A DNA stretch of 64,000 nt, taken from contig NZ_JPYO01000004.1 of assembly GCF_000757485.1 (NCBI RefSeq), positions 77,995 to 141,994 on the forward strand. Direction: 5' to 3'. This document shows positions 41,918-50,130 of this stretch, in pieces. This stretch comes from Achromobacter sp. RTa (GTDB taxonomy: Bacteria; Pseudomonadota; Gammaproteobacteria; Burkholderiales; Burkholderiaceae_B). Position 1 is the stretch's first letter. The number at the start of each line of letters is the position of its first letter. The position numbers and the translations under genes are program-made. Under the pieces are notes generated by a model. That model was not told the DNA's origin and did no database searches. It worked only from the letters and a program-made list of their open reading frames with translations.

Positions 41918-42679
41918 GTGACTGCCGCTCCCTTGCTGCAGGTCCGCGACCTGCGGAAATCATTCGGCGGCATCGACGCGCTGGCCGGCGTGTCCTTCAC
42001 CCTGGAGGCAGGCCGGATGCTGGCGCTGATCGGGCCCAACGGCGCAGGCAAGTCCACTTGCTTCAACGTGCTGGGAGGCCAGTTGCGCCCCGACTCCGGC
42101 TCGGTTCTGATGGACGGGCGCGAACTGGTGGGCCTGTCCGCCGGCAAGATCTGCCGGCTGGGCGTGGGCCGCAGCTTCCAGACGGCAGCGACCTTCCAGT
42201 CCATGACGGTGCGGGAGAACGTGCAAACGGCGCTGCTGTCGCGCGACCGGCTCCTCTTCACCCCCTGGCGCCGCGCCGCCCGGCATGCGGTCGACGAGGC
42301 GATGACCCTGCTGTCGCAGGTGCAGATGGCGGACAAGGCCGCCGAGCCTTGCGGCACGCTGGCCTACGGGGACGTCAAGCGGGTCGAGCTCGCGATGGCG
42401 CTGGCGCACCAGCCGCGCCTGTTGCTCATGGACGAGCCCACGGCCGGCATGGCCACGAACGAGCGCCACGCCCTGATGCGGCTGACCCGCCAACTGGCCG
42501 ACACGCAGCGCATGGCCGTCCTGTTCACGGAGCACAGCCTGGACGTGGTATTCAAGCACGCCGACCGCATCGCGGTGCTGGTGCGCGGCGGCCTGCTGGC
42601 GGAAGGCGAACCGGCTGCGATCGCCGCCGACGAACGGGTCAAGGCCGCCTATCTCGGCACAGAGGCGCCGCCGGCCTGA
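41918..42679 (+). CDS. livG: Branched-chain-type ABC transporter ATPase, LivG
   Basis: The ATPase has LIGPNGAGKSTCFNVLGGQL (Walker A), a LivG-type GRSFQTAATFQSMTVRENVQ, a modified signature LAYGDVKRVELAMALAHQP and LLLMDEPTAGM. The GTG at 41918 is preferred because GAAGG lies 7 bases upstream and homologues begin there. An ATG at 41858 overlaps the permease stop and adds 20 residues (GRPKGEYRIAEHEG). The LivF ATPase that normally completes the set does not follow. Confidence 0.9.
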   Translation: MTAAPLLQVRDLRKSFGGIDALAGVSFTLEAGRMLALIGPNGAGKSTCFNVLGGQLRPDSGSVLMDGRELVGLSAGKICRLGVGRSFQTAATFQSMTVRENVQTALLSRDRLLFTPWRRAARHAVDEAMTLLSQVQMADKAAEPCGTLAYGDVKRVELAMALAHQPRLLLMDEPTAGMATNERHALMRLTRQLADTQRMAVLFTEHSLDVVFKHADRIAVLVRGGLLAEGEPAAIAADERVKAAYLGTEAPPA

Positions 42680-42736
42680 GGCCCGCTCCCCGCGGCCTGC
42701 CGCGTGACGGGCTCAGGGCTGCCTGGAATCCCCGGG

Positions 42737-44485
42737 CTAGCATTCCCAGAAGATCCTGGCCTGGCAGCCCGCGCAGATGCCGCGGTCCAGCCTGGCATAG
42801 ATGGTGCGCAGCGCCGTCGCCTTGTCGGGAAACACGTGGTCCTCGCCCAGGCGCTCCAGGAAACCGGTGCGGCGCCACATGGCCAGCACCTCCGGACGCG
42901 GCCGATGGAAATACAGGTCGCCGCCCATTGCCCGTCTTGCGGCCAGCTCGTCTTCCCAGACCTGGGCGCCGGCCAGGTCGATGAAGTTCATGCTCTTGGC
43001 CATCACCAGCAGGTGGCGCGGCGCGCCGGGCGCCGCCCGCAGTTCGTGCAGGCGCTGCGCCACGTGCGTCGCGGCGCCGAAGTAGACGGAACCCTCCATG
43101 CGCAGCAGCTTCAGCTGCGGGCATTCCGGCAAGGCCTCCGGCTGGTGCTCGAGCACCACGAAACGCCGCTCCGGGCCGCGCGCATCGAATCCCATGGTGC
43201 GCATCGCCGGACGCGAGGTTCGGTGCAGATAGACCATCAGCGAGAGCACCGTGCCCAGCAGAATCGCCACCTCCATGCGGATCGTGACGGTGGCGGCAAG
43301 GGTTGCGCCGGCGATGACGCATTCGCTGGGCTGGGTCCGGATCAGCTGCCTCCAGCGCGGAATGTCCAGCAAGGTCCAGGCGACCAGCAACAGCAACCCC
43401 GAAATGGCGGCGTGGGGAATCATGGCCAGCAGGGGCGCCGACAAGGCCACCAGCGCCATCAGCAGCAAGGCCGAGAACACGGAGGCCAGCGGCGTCTTGG
43501 CGCCGGCCTCGTAGTTGGGAACGGACCGATTCAGCGAGCCGCAGGACAGGTAACAGGAAAAGAAGCCGCCCACGATGTTCGACAGCCCCTGCCCCACGAA
43601 TTCGCGGTTCGCGTCGATGCGCTGGCCCGAGCGCGTGGCCACGGCCTTGGCGATGGAAATCGATTGCGCCAGGGCCACGATGGTCAGCGCGAAGGCCAGG
43701 CTCAGCAGGTCGGGCAAGGCGCGCCAGTCGACGCTGGGCACCTGGAACGGAGGCCAGGGCTGGGCGATGGCGCCCAGCACGGACACAGGCTCGCCGTCGG
43801 TCAGCGCATTGAACGCCGCGGCCGCCGCCAAGCCTGCCGCCAGCCCGGCCAGCATGTATGGCTTGCGCTTGTCCAGCCGGCGCACCAGCAAGGCCACGGC
43901 CAGGGTCGCCAGCGTCACGAGCAGCGCGCCCCAATGGATCCGCTCCATATTCGCGCCCAGGCTTGCCAGCAAAGCGCCCGCGCCGTGGGAATCGGGCGCT
44001 GGCAAGCCCAGCGCGTCCTTCAAGGCATGCACGGCGATCAGCAGGGCCGCGCCGCTGGTAAAGCCGAACAGCGCCGACGGCGAGATGAAATGCGCCAACG
44101 ATCCCAGCCTCAGGGTGCCCACCAGCCATTGCATCACCCCGACCAGCACGGTCACGGCCAGCGCCAACTGTATGTATCCCGGGCTGCCCGCGGCGGCCAG
44201 GGGAGTCAGGACGGCATAAAGCGCCAGCGAATTGGCATTGGTGGGGCCGGACATGACGTGCCGGCTGGAACCGAACAGCGCCGCGACGATACAGGGCACG
44301 ATGGCGGAATACAGGCCGTACTCGGGCGGCAGGCCCGCCAGCATGGCAAACGCGACGCCTTGCGGCAGCACCAGCAATGCGCCCAGCAGGCCCGCCGCCA
44401 GGTCCGCGCGCAAAGTAAGCGCGCTGACCTCGTTGACCCACGGCCCGAACAGCCGGCTCGCGACGTTCATTACCCCTTGCATCAT
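42737..44485 (-). CDS. SulP-family inorganic anion transporter with STAS domain
   Basis: The protein has about 11 membrane helices with SulP motifs (LLVLPQGVAFAMLAGLPPEY, GLYSAIVPCIVAALFGSSRH, GPTNANSLALYAVLTP). A cytoplasmic C-terminal STAS domain follows (LLRMEGSVYFGAATHVAQRL, MNFIDLAGAQVWEDE). The last residues hold a Cys cluster (CAGC, then WEC) not usual in the family. Substrates of SulP include sulfate, bicarbonate and dicarboxylates. The start is near 44485 with a GAGAAGGG purine run. An in-frame extension to 44587 is less likely. Confidence 0.9.
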   Translation of the reverse strand: MMQGVMNVASRLFGPWVNEVSALTLRADLAAGLLGALLVLPQGVAFAMLAGLPPEYGLYSAIVPCIVAALFGSSRHVMSGPTNANSLALYAVLTPLAAAGSPGYIQLALAVTVLVGVMQWLVGTLRLGSLAHFISPSALFGFTSGAALLIAVHALKDALGLPAPDSHGAGALLASLGANMERIHWGALLVTLATLAVALLVRRLDKRKPYMLAGLAAGLAAAAAFNALTDGEPVSVLGAIAQPWPPFQVPSVDWRALPDLLSLAFALTIVALAQSISIAKAVATRSGQRIDANREFVGQGLSNIVGGFFSCYLSCGSLNRSVPNYEAGAKTPLASVFSALLLMALVALSAPLLAMIPHAAISGLLLLVAWTLLDIPRWRQLIRTQPSECVIAGATLAATVTIRMEVAILLGTVLSLMVYLHRTSRPAMRTMGFDARGPERRFVVLEHQPEALPECPQLKLLRMEGSVYFGAATHVAQRLHELRAAPGAPRHLLVMAKSMNFIDLAGAQVWEDELAARRAMGGDLYFHRPRPEVLAMWRRTGFLERLGEDHVFPDKATALRTIYARLDRGICAGCQARIFWEC

Positions 44486-44596
44486 CCCTTCTCGTCCCCT
44501 GGCGTCTGCTCTTGAATCGGCCCTGCCGCCAGCCTCTCGGGCGCGCGCAAGGCCGTCTAGCGTAATCTCTAGACCCGGCGCGCGCAACGCGCCCGC

Positions 44597-45469
44597 CTAC
44601 TTCAGATAGCGGCGCTCCAGTTCCCGCATGCCCGCATCGCCCTGCAGCGCGATGATTTCCTTGACCGCCGGCAGGCTGGCGTCCACTTCATGGATGCCGC
44701 CATCGCGGCGGATGCGGGCGAAGACGTCGCGCATGGCCCCCACGGCCGCGCGGATGGCGTGGTTACCGTAGATCACCAGACCCACGTTGCCCAGGGCCTG
44801 GATGTCGGACTCGCGCAGTTGCGGGTACGCGGTCGGCACCAGCACCAAAGGAACGCCCCCGCGCCAAGCCGCCGCAAAGGACAGTATTTCGTCCGGCGTG
44901 CTTTGCTTGGAATGGATCAGGATCGCGTCGGCGCCAGCGGCCTCGTAGGCCGCGGCCCTAGCCAGCGCCTCGCTCTGGCCCATCCCCGCGATCAGCGCCT
45001 CGGTCCGGGCGATCACGCAGAAATCCGGGTCGCGGCGCGCGCCGCAGGCGGCTTCGACCTTGCCCTGGAACTCCTCGATCCGCACCAGCTCCTGGCGGCC
45101 GGCGGCGCGCAGGCTGGTGTCCTTGGGAAAGGTCTTGTCCTCCATCACGATGGCCGAACAGCCGGCCGCCTCGTACTGGGGCACGACGTAGGACACGTTG
45201 ACCGCATTGCCGAATCCCGTATCGATATCGGCGATGAGCGGCACGTCCACCGCGGCCGCGATTGCCCGCATCATGTCTAGGTGCTGCCCGAAAGAGAGGA
45301 TATTGGCGTCGGGCACCGCGTAGCTCGCCGAGAGCTCGAAGCCGCTGCCCCAGATCGCGTCGAACCCAGCCTCGGCCGCCAGCCTGGCGGACAGCGGATT
45401 ATGCGCCGACATGGCGTGCATCAAGGCGGGATCCTGCAATTTCTGGCGGAAGCGAGCGTTGCGGTTCAT
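44597..45469 (-). CDS. Phosphonopyruvate hydrolase (PEP mutase / isocitrate lyase superfamily)
   Basis: The 290-residue TIM-barrel enzyme has WGSGFELSASYAVPDANILS, the metal-site DIDTGFGNAVNV, and the gating loop EDKTFPKDTSL. PEP mutases have an NS pair at the loop end; the Thr here fits phosphonopyruvate hydrolase, which cleaves phosphonopyruvate to pyruvate and phosphate. The remainder (VPTAYPQLRESDIQALGNVG, VIYGNHAIRAAVGAMRDVFA) also agrees with that enzyme as I know it. Start at 45469, MNRNARFRQKL. No phnA-Z genes are near. Confidence 0.8.
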   Translation of the reverse strand: MNRNARFRQKLQDPALMHAMSAHNPLSARLAAEAGFDAIWGSGFELSASYAVPDANILSFGQHLDMMRAIAAAVDVPLIADIDTGFGNAVNVSYVVPQYEAAGCSAIVMEDKTFPKDTSLRAAGRQELVRIEEFQGKVEAACGARRDPDFCVIARTEALIAGMGQSEALARAAAYEAAGADAILIHSKQSTPDEILSFAAAWRGGVPLVLVPTAYPQLRESDIQALGNVGLVIYGNHAIRAAVGAMRDVFARIRRDGGIHEVDASLPAVKEIIALQGDAGMRELERRYLK

Positions 45470-45550
45470 GGCGGGACAGGTTGCGCAAAACCCGGCGCGG
45501 CGCGCGCCGGCTACGCGCATCGTAGCGCCAATCGGGGCTGCGCCGCGAGC

Positions 45551-46099
45551 TCAGCCCGCCTCGCCTCCGCGCCGCGACTTCATGGCCTGCCCGATGGCGG
45601 CCAGCGCGTCGTCGGGGATCAGCCTGGCGGCCATGGGCAGCAATTCGTCCTCTTCGCGCCGGATGTGCGCGGCGTAGGCCTCGGTGAATTCCTTGATTTC
45701 ATGGGCGGGCAGCTCGGCGGGCCGGCCCCGGGATATCTCGGCGAGCGCCTGGCGCAGCGGCTCCCAGCGCCGGGCCAACTGCCGGTGCTCGGCCACCAGC
45801 CCGTCCACCAGCGCGTGCAGGCAGACGGCGTCGGACCCGGCCATGGAATCGATCAAAGCGGGGAACAGGTCCTCTTCCTCGTCCCCGTGATGATGCGCGG
45901 CCGCGGTGTCGAAGTACCGCAGGACGCTGGCCGCGGCAGTCTGGGCCGCGGCATCGCTGCCGTGCGCCGGCAGATGAGCGGCCAGCCGCCCCAGCGTGGC
46001 GCATTGGCGGGCGATGCGCCCGTGGCAGGCCGACAGCAAGGCCAGCGGATCGTCCGCCCCCGGCGCTGGCGCCGGACCTCCTGGAAAACTCACCGCCAT
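45551..46099 (-). CDS. Hemerythrin HHE-domain protein
   Basis: The 182-residue four-helix protein has iron-ligand His/Glu residues: SACHGRIARQC, AAAHHHGDEEEDLFPALID, LVAEHRQLARRW and EAYAAHIRREEDELLPMA. These match the HHE cation-binding pattern. Such proteins bind a di-iron centre and may sense oxygen or NO. It lies 12 bp downstream of the DD-carboxypeptidase gene on the same strand and may be co-transcribed, though with no known functional link. Confidence 0.9.
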   Translation of the reverse strand: MAVSFPGGPAPAPGADDPLALLSACHGRIARQCATLGRLAAHLPAHGSDAAAQTAAASVLRYFDTAAAHHHGDEEEDLFPALIDSMAGSDAVCLHALVDGLVAEHRQLARRWEPLRQALAEISRGRPAELPAHEIKEFTEAYAAHIRREEDELLPMAARLIPDDALAAIGQAMKSRRGGEAG

Positions 46100-46111
46100 C
46101 GCACACCTCCG

Positions 46112-47272
46112 TTATCCCGCGTGGCCGCGCCACCACAAGCGGATGGAATCCCACGCCCGCCCCGCGAATCCAGCCTCGGCCACCGGCTCCAGCGCCACGA
46201 CGGGGAATTGCATGGCGGGCTTGCCGTCCACCAGCACGCGCACCTCGCCCACCGTGGCCTGGGCCGCGATCGGCGCAACCAACGGATCCTGAGGCGTCCA
46301 GACCCTCTCGACCTTGGCGCCGGCGGGCACCGTCACGTAGGCGTCGCGCTCGAAGCCCACCTTCAGGCTGTCGCTTTCGCCCTTCCAGACCTCGGGGGTG
46401 GCTACCGCCTCGCCCCGCGCGTAGAGCTTGATGGTATTGAACCCCTGAAAGCCCCACTCCAGCAACTCGCGGCTCTCCTGGGTGCGCAGCTTGTCCGACG
46501 CCGTTCCGACAACCACCGTGATCAGCCGGCGCTCGTCCTTGCCGTTGGGCCGCTTCGCGCTGGCCACGATGCAATAGCCGGCAGCCTCGGTGTGCCCGGT
46601 TTTCAGGCCGTCGACGCTGGGATCCAGCCACAGGAGCCGGTTGCGGTTCGGCTGCGTGATCTTGTTATAGGTGAATTGCTTGGCGGAATCGTAGCGCTGG
46701 TAAAGCTGGGGGTAGTCGCGGATGAAGCGCGCTGCCAGCACGGACAGGTCGCTCGCGGTGGAATAAGTGCCCGGATCCGGCAGCCCGTGCGGGCTGGCGA
46801 AATGCGTGGCGTGCAGGCCAAGCTTCGCGGCGGTGGCGTTCATCCGCGCCACGAAGGCCTCGACGCTGCCCGACACCGCCTCCGCCAGGGCGATGGCCGC
46901 GTCATTGCCGGACTGGATCATCAGGCCCCGCAGCAGATCGTCCACCGACACCTTGGAGCCCGGCTCCAGGAACATCTTCGAGCTGCCGGCAGGCACTTTC
47001 CAGGCGCGGGTCGATACGGTCACCAGTTGCGTGGCCGACAATTCTTTCTTGCTCAGGGCCTCGAACACGACGTAGGCGGTCATGATCTTGGTCAGGGACG
47101 CGGGCTCTATCCGGTCCGTCGCAGCATGCGAGGCGATGACCTGTCCGCTGGTCTCGTCCAGCAGGAGCCATGCCTTCGCCGACAGCACCGGCGCAGGCAT
47201 GGATTGCGCCGCCGCGCCCGAAACACACGCGGCCGCGACGATCAGGCTCGCCGCCAACTTCTTCATAAACAT
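46112..47272 (-). CDS. D-alanyl-D-alanine carboxypeptidase (PBP5/6 type)
   Basis: The 386-residue exported protein has a signal peptide ending near AAA-QSMPAP. The penicillin-binding motifs are Ser59-x-x-Lys62 (SLTK), SGN (121-123) and KTG (224-226). The C-terminal PBP5 beta domain (about 275-360) precedes a short amphipathic anchor (FAGRAWDSIRLWWRGHAG). It trims the terminal D-Ala from peptidoglycan stem peptides in the periplasm. DacA and DacC types cannot be told apart here. Confidence 0.93.
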   Translation of the reverse strand: MFMKKLAASLIVAAACVSGAAAQSMPAPVLSAKAWLLLDETSGQVIASHAATDRIEPASLTKIMTAYVVFEALSKKELSATQLVTVSTRAWKVPAGSSKMFLEPGSKVSVDDLLRGLMIQSGNDAAIALAEAVSGSVEAFVARMNATAAKLGLHATHFASPHGLPDPGTYSTASDLSVLAARFIRDYPQLYQRYDSAKQFTYNKITQPNRNRLLWLDPSVDGLKTGHTEAAGYCIVASAKRPNGKDERRLITVVVGTASDKLRTQESRELLEWGFQGFNTIKLYARGEAVATPEVWKGESDSLKVGFERDAYVTVPAGAKVERVWTPQDPLVAPIAAQATVGEVRVLVDGKPAMQFPVVALEPVAEAGFAGRAWDSIRLWWRGHAG

Positions 47273-47623
47273 ATAGCTGCTTCACTTTCCATGCGTTGTT
47301 TTCATCTCGCGGGAAACGCCTCCGGACGCCTTCAGGCAGGCATCCGGCCGTGCGGCCCTCTCCCGCGCCGCCCGTAATTGGAACACGCGCGGCGCGGTTG
47401 GTTCACTCTTCGCCGCACCATGCAAGAAAGCGCGATGAATGTCACGACATCTTGCCGGAACCCTTGTAGAAGGCACTTTCTGCGTTGAAAACAACAAACA
47501 ACGGCTGAAAACCCGCTGGAAAGCCGCATTTACCGCCACTCTTCCGCTATCATCGGGCGCGTAGCGTTAAATGCCGATAACCGGCACGCGCTGCTCCATG
47601 TCCTCAACATACGGATTTTGACC
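47273..47623. promoter_or_regulatory. Divergent promoter region of dac and the histone-like gene
   Basis: These 351 bases separate two divergent starts. The stretch at 47400-47550 is less GC-rich than its surroundings (GAAAACAACAAACAACGG). I see no convincing gene, clear -35/-10 pair or strong hairpin. Confidence 0.35.
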
Positions 47624-48094
47624 ATGGCCACGAAAGCAAAAGCTCCTGCCAAGAAAGTCACCAAGCCCGCCGTCAAGGCACCCGCTAAGAAGGCTCCCGC
47701 CACCAAAACCGCTGCGAAGCCCGCTGTGAAGCCCGCAGCCAAGAAGGTCGTCGCCGCCAAGAAGGTCGCTGCTGCCCCCAAGGCCATCAAGGCTGCTCTG
47801 AACAAGACCCAGCTCATCGCCTACATCGTTGAGCAATCCGGCGTTGAAGCCAAGGCTGTCAAGGCCGTCCTGGCCAGCCTGGAAACCTCGGTTCTGGGTT
47901 CCGTGGACAAGAAGGGCGCCGGCGAATTCACGCTGCCCGGCCTGTTCAAGGTCGCCGTGCAGAAGGTTCCCGCCAAGGCCAAGCGCTTCGGCAAGGATCC
48001 GTTCACGGGTGAAGAGCGCTGGTTCCCCGCCAAGCCGGCCTCGGTCAAGGTGAAGGTTCGCCCGCTCAAGAAGCTGAAGGACGCCGCGCAGTAA
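47624..48094 (+). CDS. HU-family histone-like DNA-binding protein with Lys/Ala/Pro-rich N-terminal tail (BpH2-like)
   Basis: The protein has 156 residues. The first ~55 are low-complexity Ala/Lys/Pro repeats (KAPAKKVTKPAVKAPAKKAP). They are followed by an HU-like fold (LNKTQLIAYIVEQSGVEAKA, FTLPGLFKVAVQKVPAKAKR, GEERWFPAKPASVKVKVRPL). The tail resembles eukaryotic H1 and the Bordetella BpH2 protein. It should bind DNA broadly and compact or bridge it. A strong terminator follows, typical of an abundant protein. Confidence 0.92.
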   Translation: MATKAKAPAKKVTKPAVKAPAKKAPATKTAAKPAVKPAAKKVVAAKKVAAAPKAIKAALNKTQLIAYIVEQSGVEAKAVKAVLASLETSVLGSVDKKGAGEFTLPGLFKVAVQKVPAKAKRFGKDPFTGEERWFPAKPASVKVKVRPLKKLKDAAQ

Positions 48095-48120
48095 TTCCGC
48101 GCGAGTATCCGGTCAAGCCG

Positions 48121-48158
48121 GAAGGGCCCGCCTCGCAAGAGGCGGGCCCTTCTTTTTT
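48121..48158 (+). terminator. Rho-independent terminator after the histone-like gene
   Basis: A 14-bp perfect stem GAAGGGCCCGCCTC/GAGGCGGGCCCTTC has a GCAA loop and is followed by six T. Confidence 0.95.
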
Positions 48159-48208
48159 GCCGCGCGCATTGCGCGCTGCGGGATGCCACTGTTAGAATTT
48201 ATCTTCAC

Positions 48209-48223
48209 GTAAAGATACTTTAC
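48209..48223. promoter_or_regulatory. MarR operator candidate
   Basis: GTAAAG-ATA-CTTTAC is a perfect palindrome 10 bp upstream of the MarR start. It overlaps another dyad, ATCTT/AAGAT (48201-48216). It suits autoregulation and control of the MFS gene downstream. Confidence 0.6.
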
Positions 48224-48233
48224 CTGGAAATAA

Positions 48234-48755
48234 ATGGCATCCACCAACGATCTCGTCGACCTGGTGATCTCGCAATGGACCGCGGAATGTCCCAGCCAGG
48301 ACTTCTCTCCCATGGCCGTCATCACCCGCGTGTTCCGCCTGAACGCCCTGGCCACGCGCAACGTCAACCGCAGTTTTCGCCACCACACCCTGCACCAGGG
48401 CGAATTCGACGTGCTGGCCACGCTGTACCGCAGCGGGCCGCCCTACGCCCTCAACCCGCAGAAGCTGGTCGCGGCCCTGCTGCTGACCTCCGGCGCGATG
48501 ACCAACCGGCTGGACCGCCTGGAGCAGGCGGGGCTGCTCATGCGCAGCCCCAACCCGGACGACCGGCGTGGTGTCATCGTGTCGCTCACCGCCGAGGGCC
48601 TGCGGATCGTGAAGGCGGTGCTGAAGGACTACCTGAAGGACCTCAATGAATTGCTGGATCCGCTATCGGCCAGCGAACGCAAGCAATTGGCCGGCCTCCT
48701 GAAGAAGATGCTGGTCAGGCTGGACCAGGAAACGCCAGGCGGCATCGACGCCTGA
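48234..48755 (+). CDS. MarR-family transcriptional regulator
   Basis: The 173-residue winged-helix protein has HQGEFDVLATLYRSGPPYAL, LLLTSGAMTNRLDRLEQAGL and PDDRRGVIVSLTAEG. This is the complete MarR DNA-binding core with the wing Arg residues. A palindrome lies just before its start. It is in tandem with an MFS efflux gene 53 bp later and probably represses it until a ligand is bound. The operator palindrome is the main support. Confidence 0.92.
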   Translation: MASTNDLVDLVISQWTAECPSQDFSPMAVITRVFRLNALATRNVNRSFRHHTLHQGEFDVLATLYRSGPPYALNPQKLVAALLLTSGAMTNRLDRLEQAGLLMRSPNPDDRRGVIVSLTAEGLRIVKAVLKDYLKDLNELLDPLSASERKQLAGLLKKMLVRLDQETPGGIDA

Positions 48756-48808
48756 GCCCTCCGCCCCGGCGCCTCCCGGCGCAATCCGCTATTCCCCGCC
48801 CGAGACCC

Positions 48809-50029
48809 ATGACTTCCGCTTCCCGTTCTCCCCAGGCGCCGGTGCTCACCGCGCCGATCATCCTGCTGATGTCCGTCGCCACCGGCCTGGCCGTCGCCAG
48901 CAACTACTATGCGCAGCCGCTGCTGCACACCATCGGCGAGCAATTCTCGCTGTCCACCGCCGCGGCCGGCTCCATCGTCACCACGGCGCAGCTGAGCTAT
49001 GCGGTAGGCCTGATGCTGCTGGTGCCGCTGGGCGACATGTTCGAACGCCGCAGCCTCATCGTGCTCATGAGCCTGCTGTCCTCGGCGAGCCTGCTCATCT
49101 CCGCCTTCGCTCCCAATATCACCGTCCTGATCGTGGGCACCGCGCTGACCGGCATGCTGTCCGTCGTGGCCCAGATCCTGGTGCCCTTCGCCGCCACGCT
49201 GGCCGCCCCCCACGAACGGGGCAAGGCGGTGGGCACGGTCATGAGCGGGCTGCTGCTCGGCATCCTGCTGGCGCGCACCATCGCGGGCGTGCTGGCCGAC
49301 GTGGGCAGCTGGCGCACGGTGTACTGGGTGGCGGCGATCCTGATGCTGGCCATGTCCGCCGCCCTGTGGCGCCTGCTGCCCCGCTACCAGAGCCCCGCGG
49401 GCCTGAGCTACCCGCGCCTGCTTGCCTCCATCTTGAAAATGTTCGTCGAAGAGCCGCTGTTCCGCGCCCGCTCGCTCCTCGGCGGCCTGCTGTTCGCCGC
49501 CTTCAGCATGCTGTGGACGCCACTGACCTTTCTCCTGGCCAGCCCGCCCTATCAATACAGCAACACGACGATCGGGCTGTTCGGGCTGGCCGGCGCAGCC
49601 GGCGCCTACGCCGCCAACCGATTCGGCCGCCTGGCCGACCGCGGCCTGGGCAACCTGGCCACCCGCGTCGGGCTGCTCCTGCTGCTGGGCTCATGGGGAC
49701 TGATGGCTTTCGGCCAGGCGTCCGTGATTGCCCTGCTGGCAGGCATCCTGGTGCAGGATCTTGCGATCCAGGGAGTGCATGTCACGAATAGCAGCGCGCT
49801 CTACCGGATGCGCCCCGAGGCGCGCAGCCGGCTGACGGCCGGTTACATGACCAGCTACTTCATCGGCGGAGCGTCCGGTTCGCTGGTATCGTCCTGGCTG
49901 TACGCCCATTTTGGCTGGCCCGGCGTGGTCACGGCGGGCGCCGTTCTCGGAGGGATAACGCTGCTTTACGGCGCCCTCTCGCCAAGCGCGCGCATCCCGG
50001 AAACGGCCTCGCCCCCGGTCCACGCCTAG
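48809..50029 (+). CDS. MFS transporter (12-TM, drug/sugar efflux type)
   Basis: The 406-residue integral membrane protein has about 12 helices. It has [20 protein letters not shown] at the start, [19 protein letters not shown] (motif A type) and a [20 protein letters not shown] loop. It belongs to the YdhP/YnfM-like branch. Coupling to the MarR gene suggests inducible export of a toxic compound or metabolite. Confidence 0.9.
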   Translation: MTSASRSPQAPVLTAPIILLMSVATGLAVASNYYAQPLLHTIGEQFSLSTAAAGSIVTTAQLSYAVGLMLLVPLGDMFERRSLIVLMSLLSSASLLISAFAPNITVLIVGTALTGMLSVVAQILVPFAATLAAPHERGKAVGTVMSGLLLGILLARTIAGVLADVGSWRTVYWVAAILMLAMSAALWRLLPRYQSPAGLSYPRLLASILKMFVEEPLFRARSLLGGLLFAAFSMLWTPLTFLLASPPYQYSNTTIGLFGLAGAAGAYAANRFGRLADRGLGNLATRVGLLLLLGSWGLMAFGQASVIALLAGILVQDLAIQGVHVTNSSALYRMRPEARSRLTAGYMTSYFIGGASGSLVSSWLYAHFGWPGVVTAGAVLGGITLLYGALSPSARIPETASPPVHA

Positions 50030-50036
50030 CACCTCC

Positions 50037-50042
50037 TATAAT
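50037..50042 (+). promoter_or_regulatory. Consensus -10 box before leuS
   Basis: TATAAT lies 89 bp upstream of the leuS ATG, within otherwise GC-rich sequence and just after the MFS stop. No clear -35 box is present. Confidence 0.45.
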
Positions 50043-50130
50043 CAGGGGTTTTGACCGCCACCGAGCCAGGCCGCCCCCGCGCCCGGCGCGGCCGGGCGGC
50101 TCACCCTTTTTTGCCACCGTGCACGAGCCC

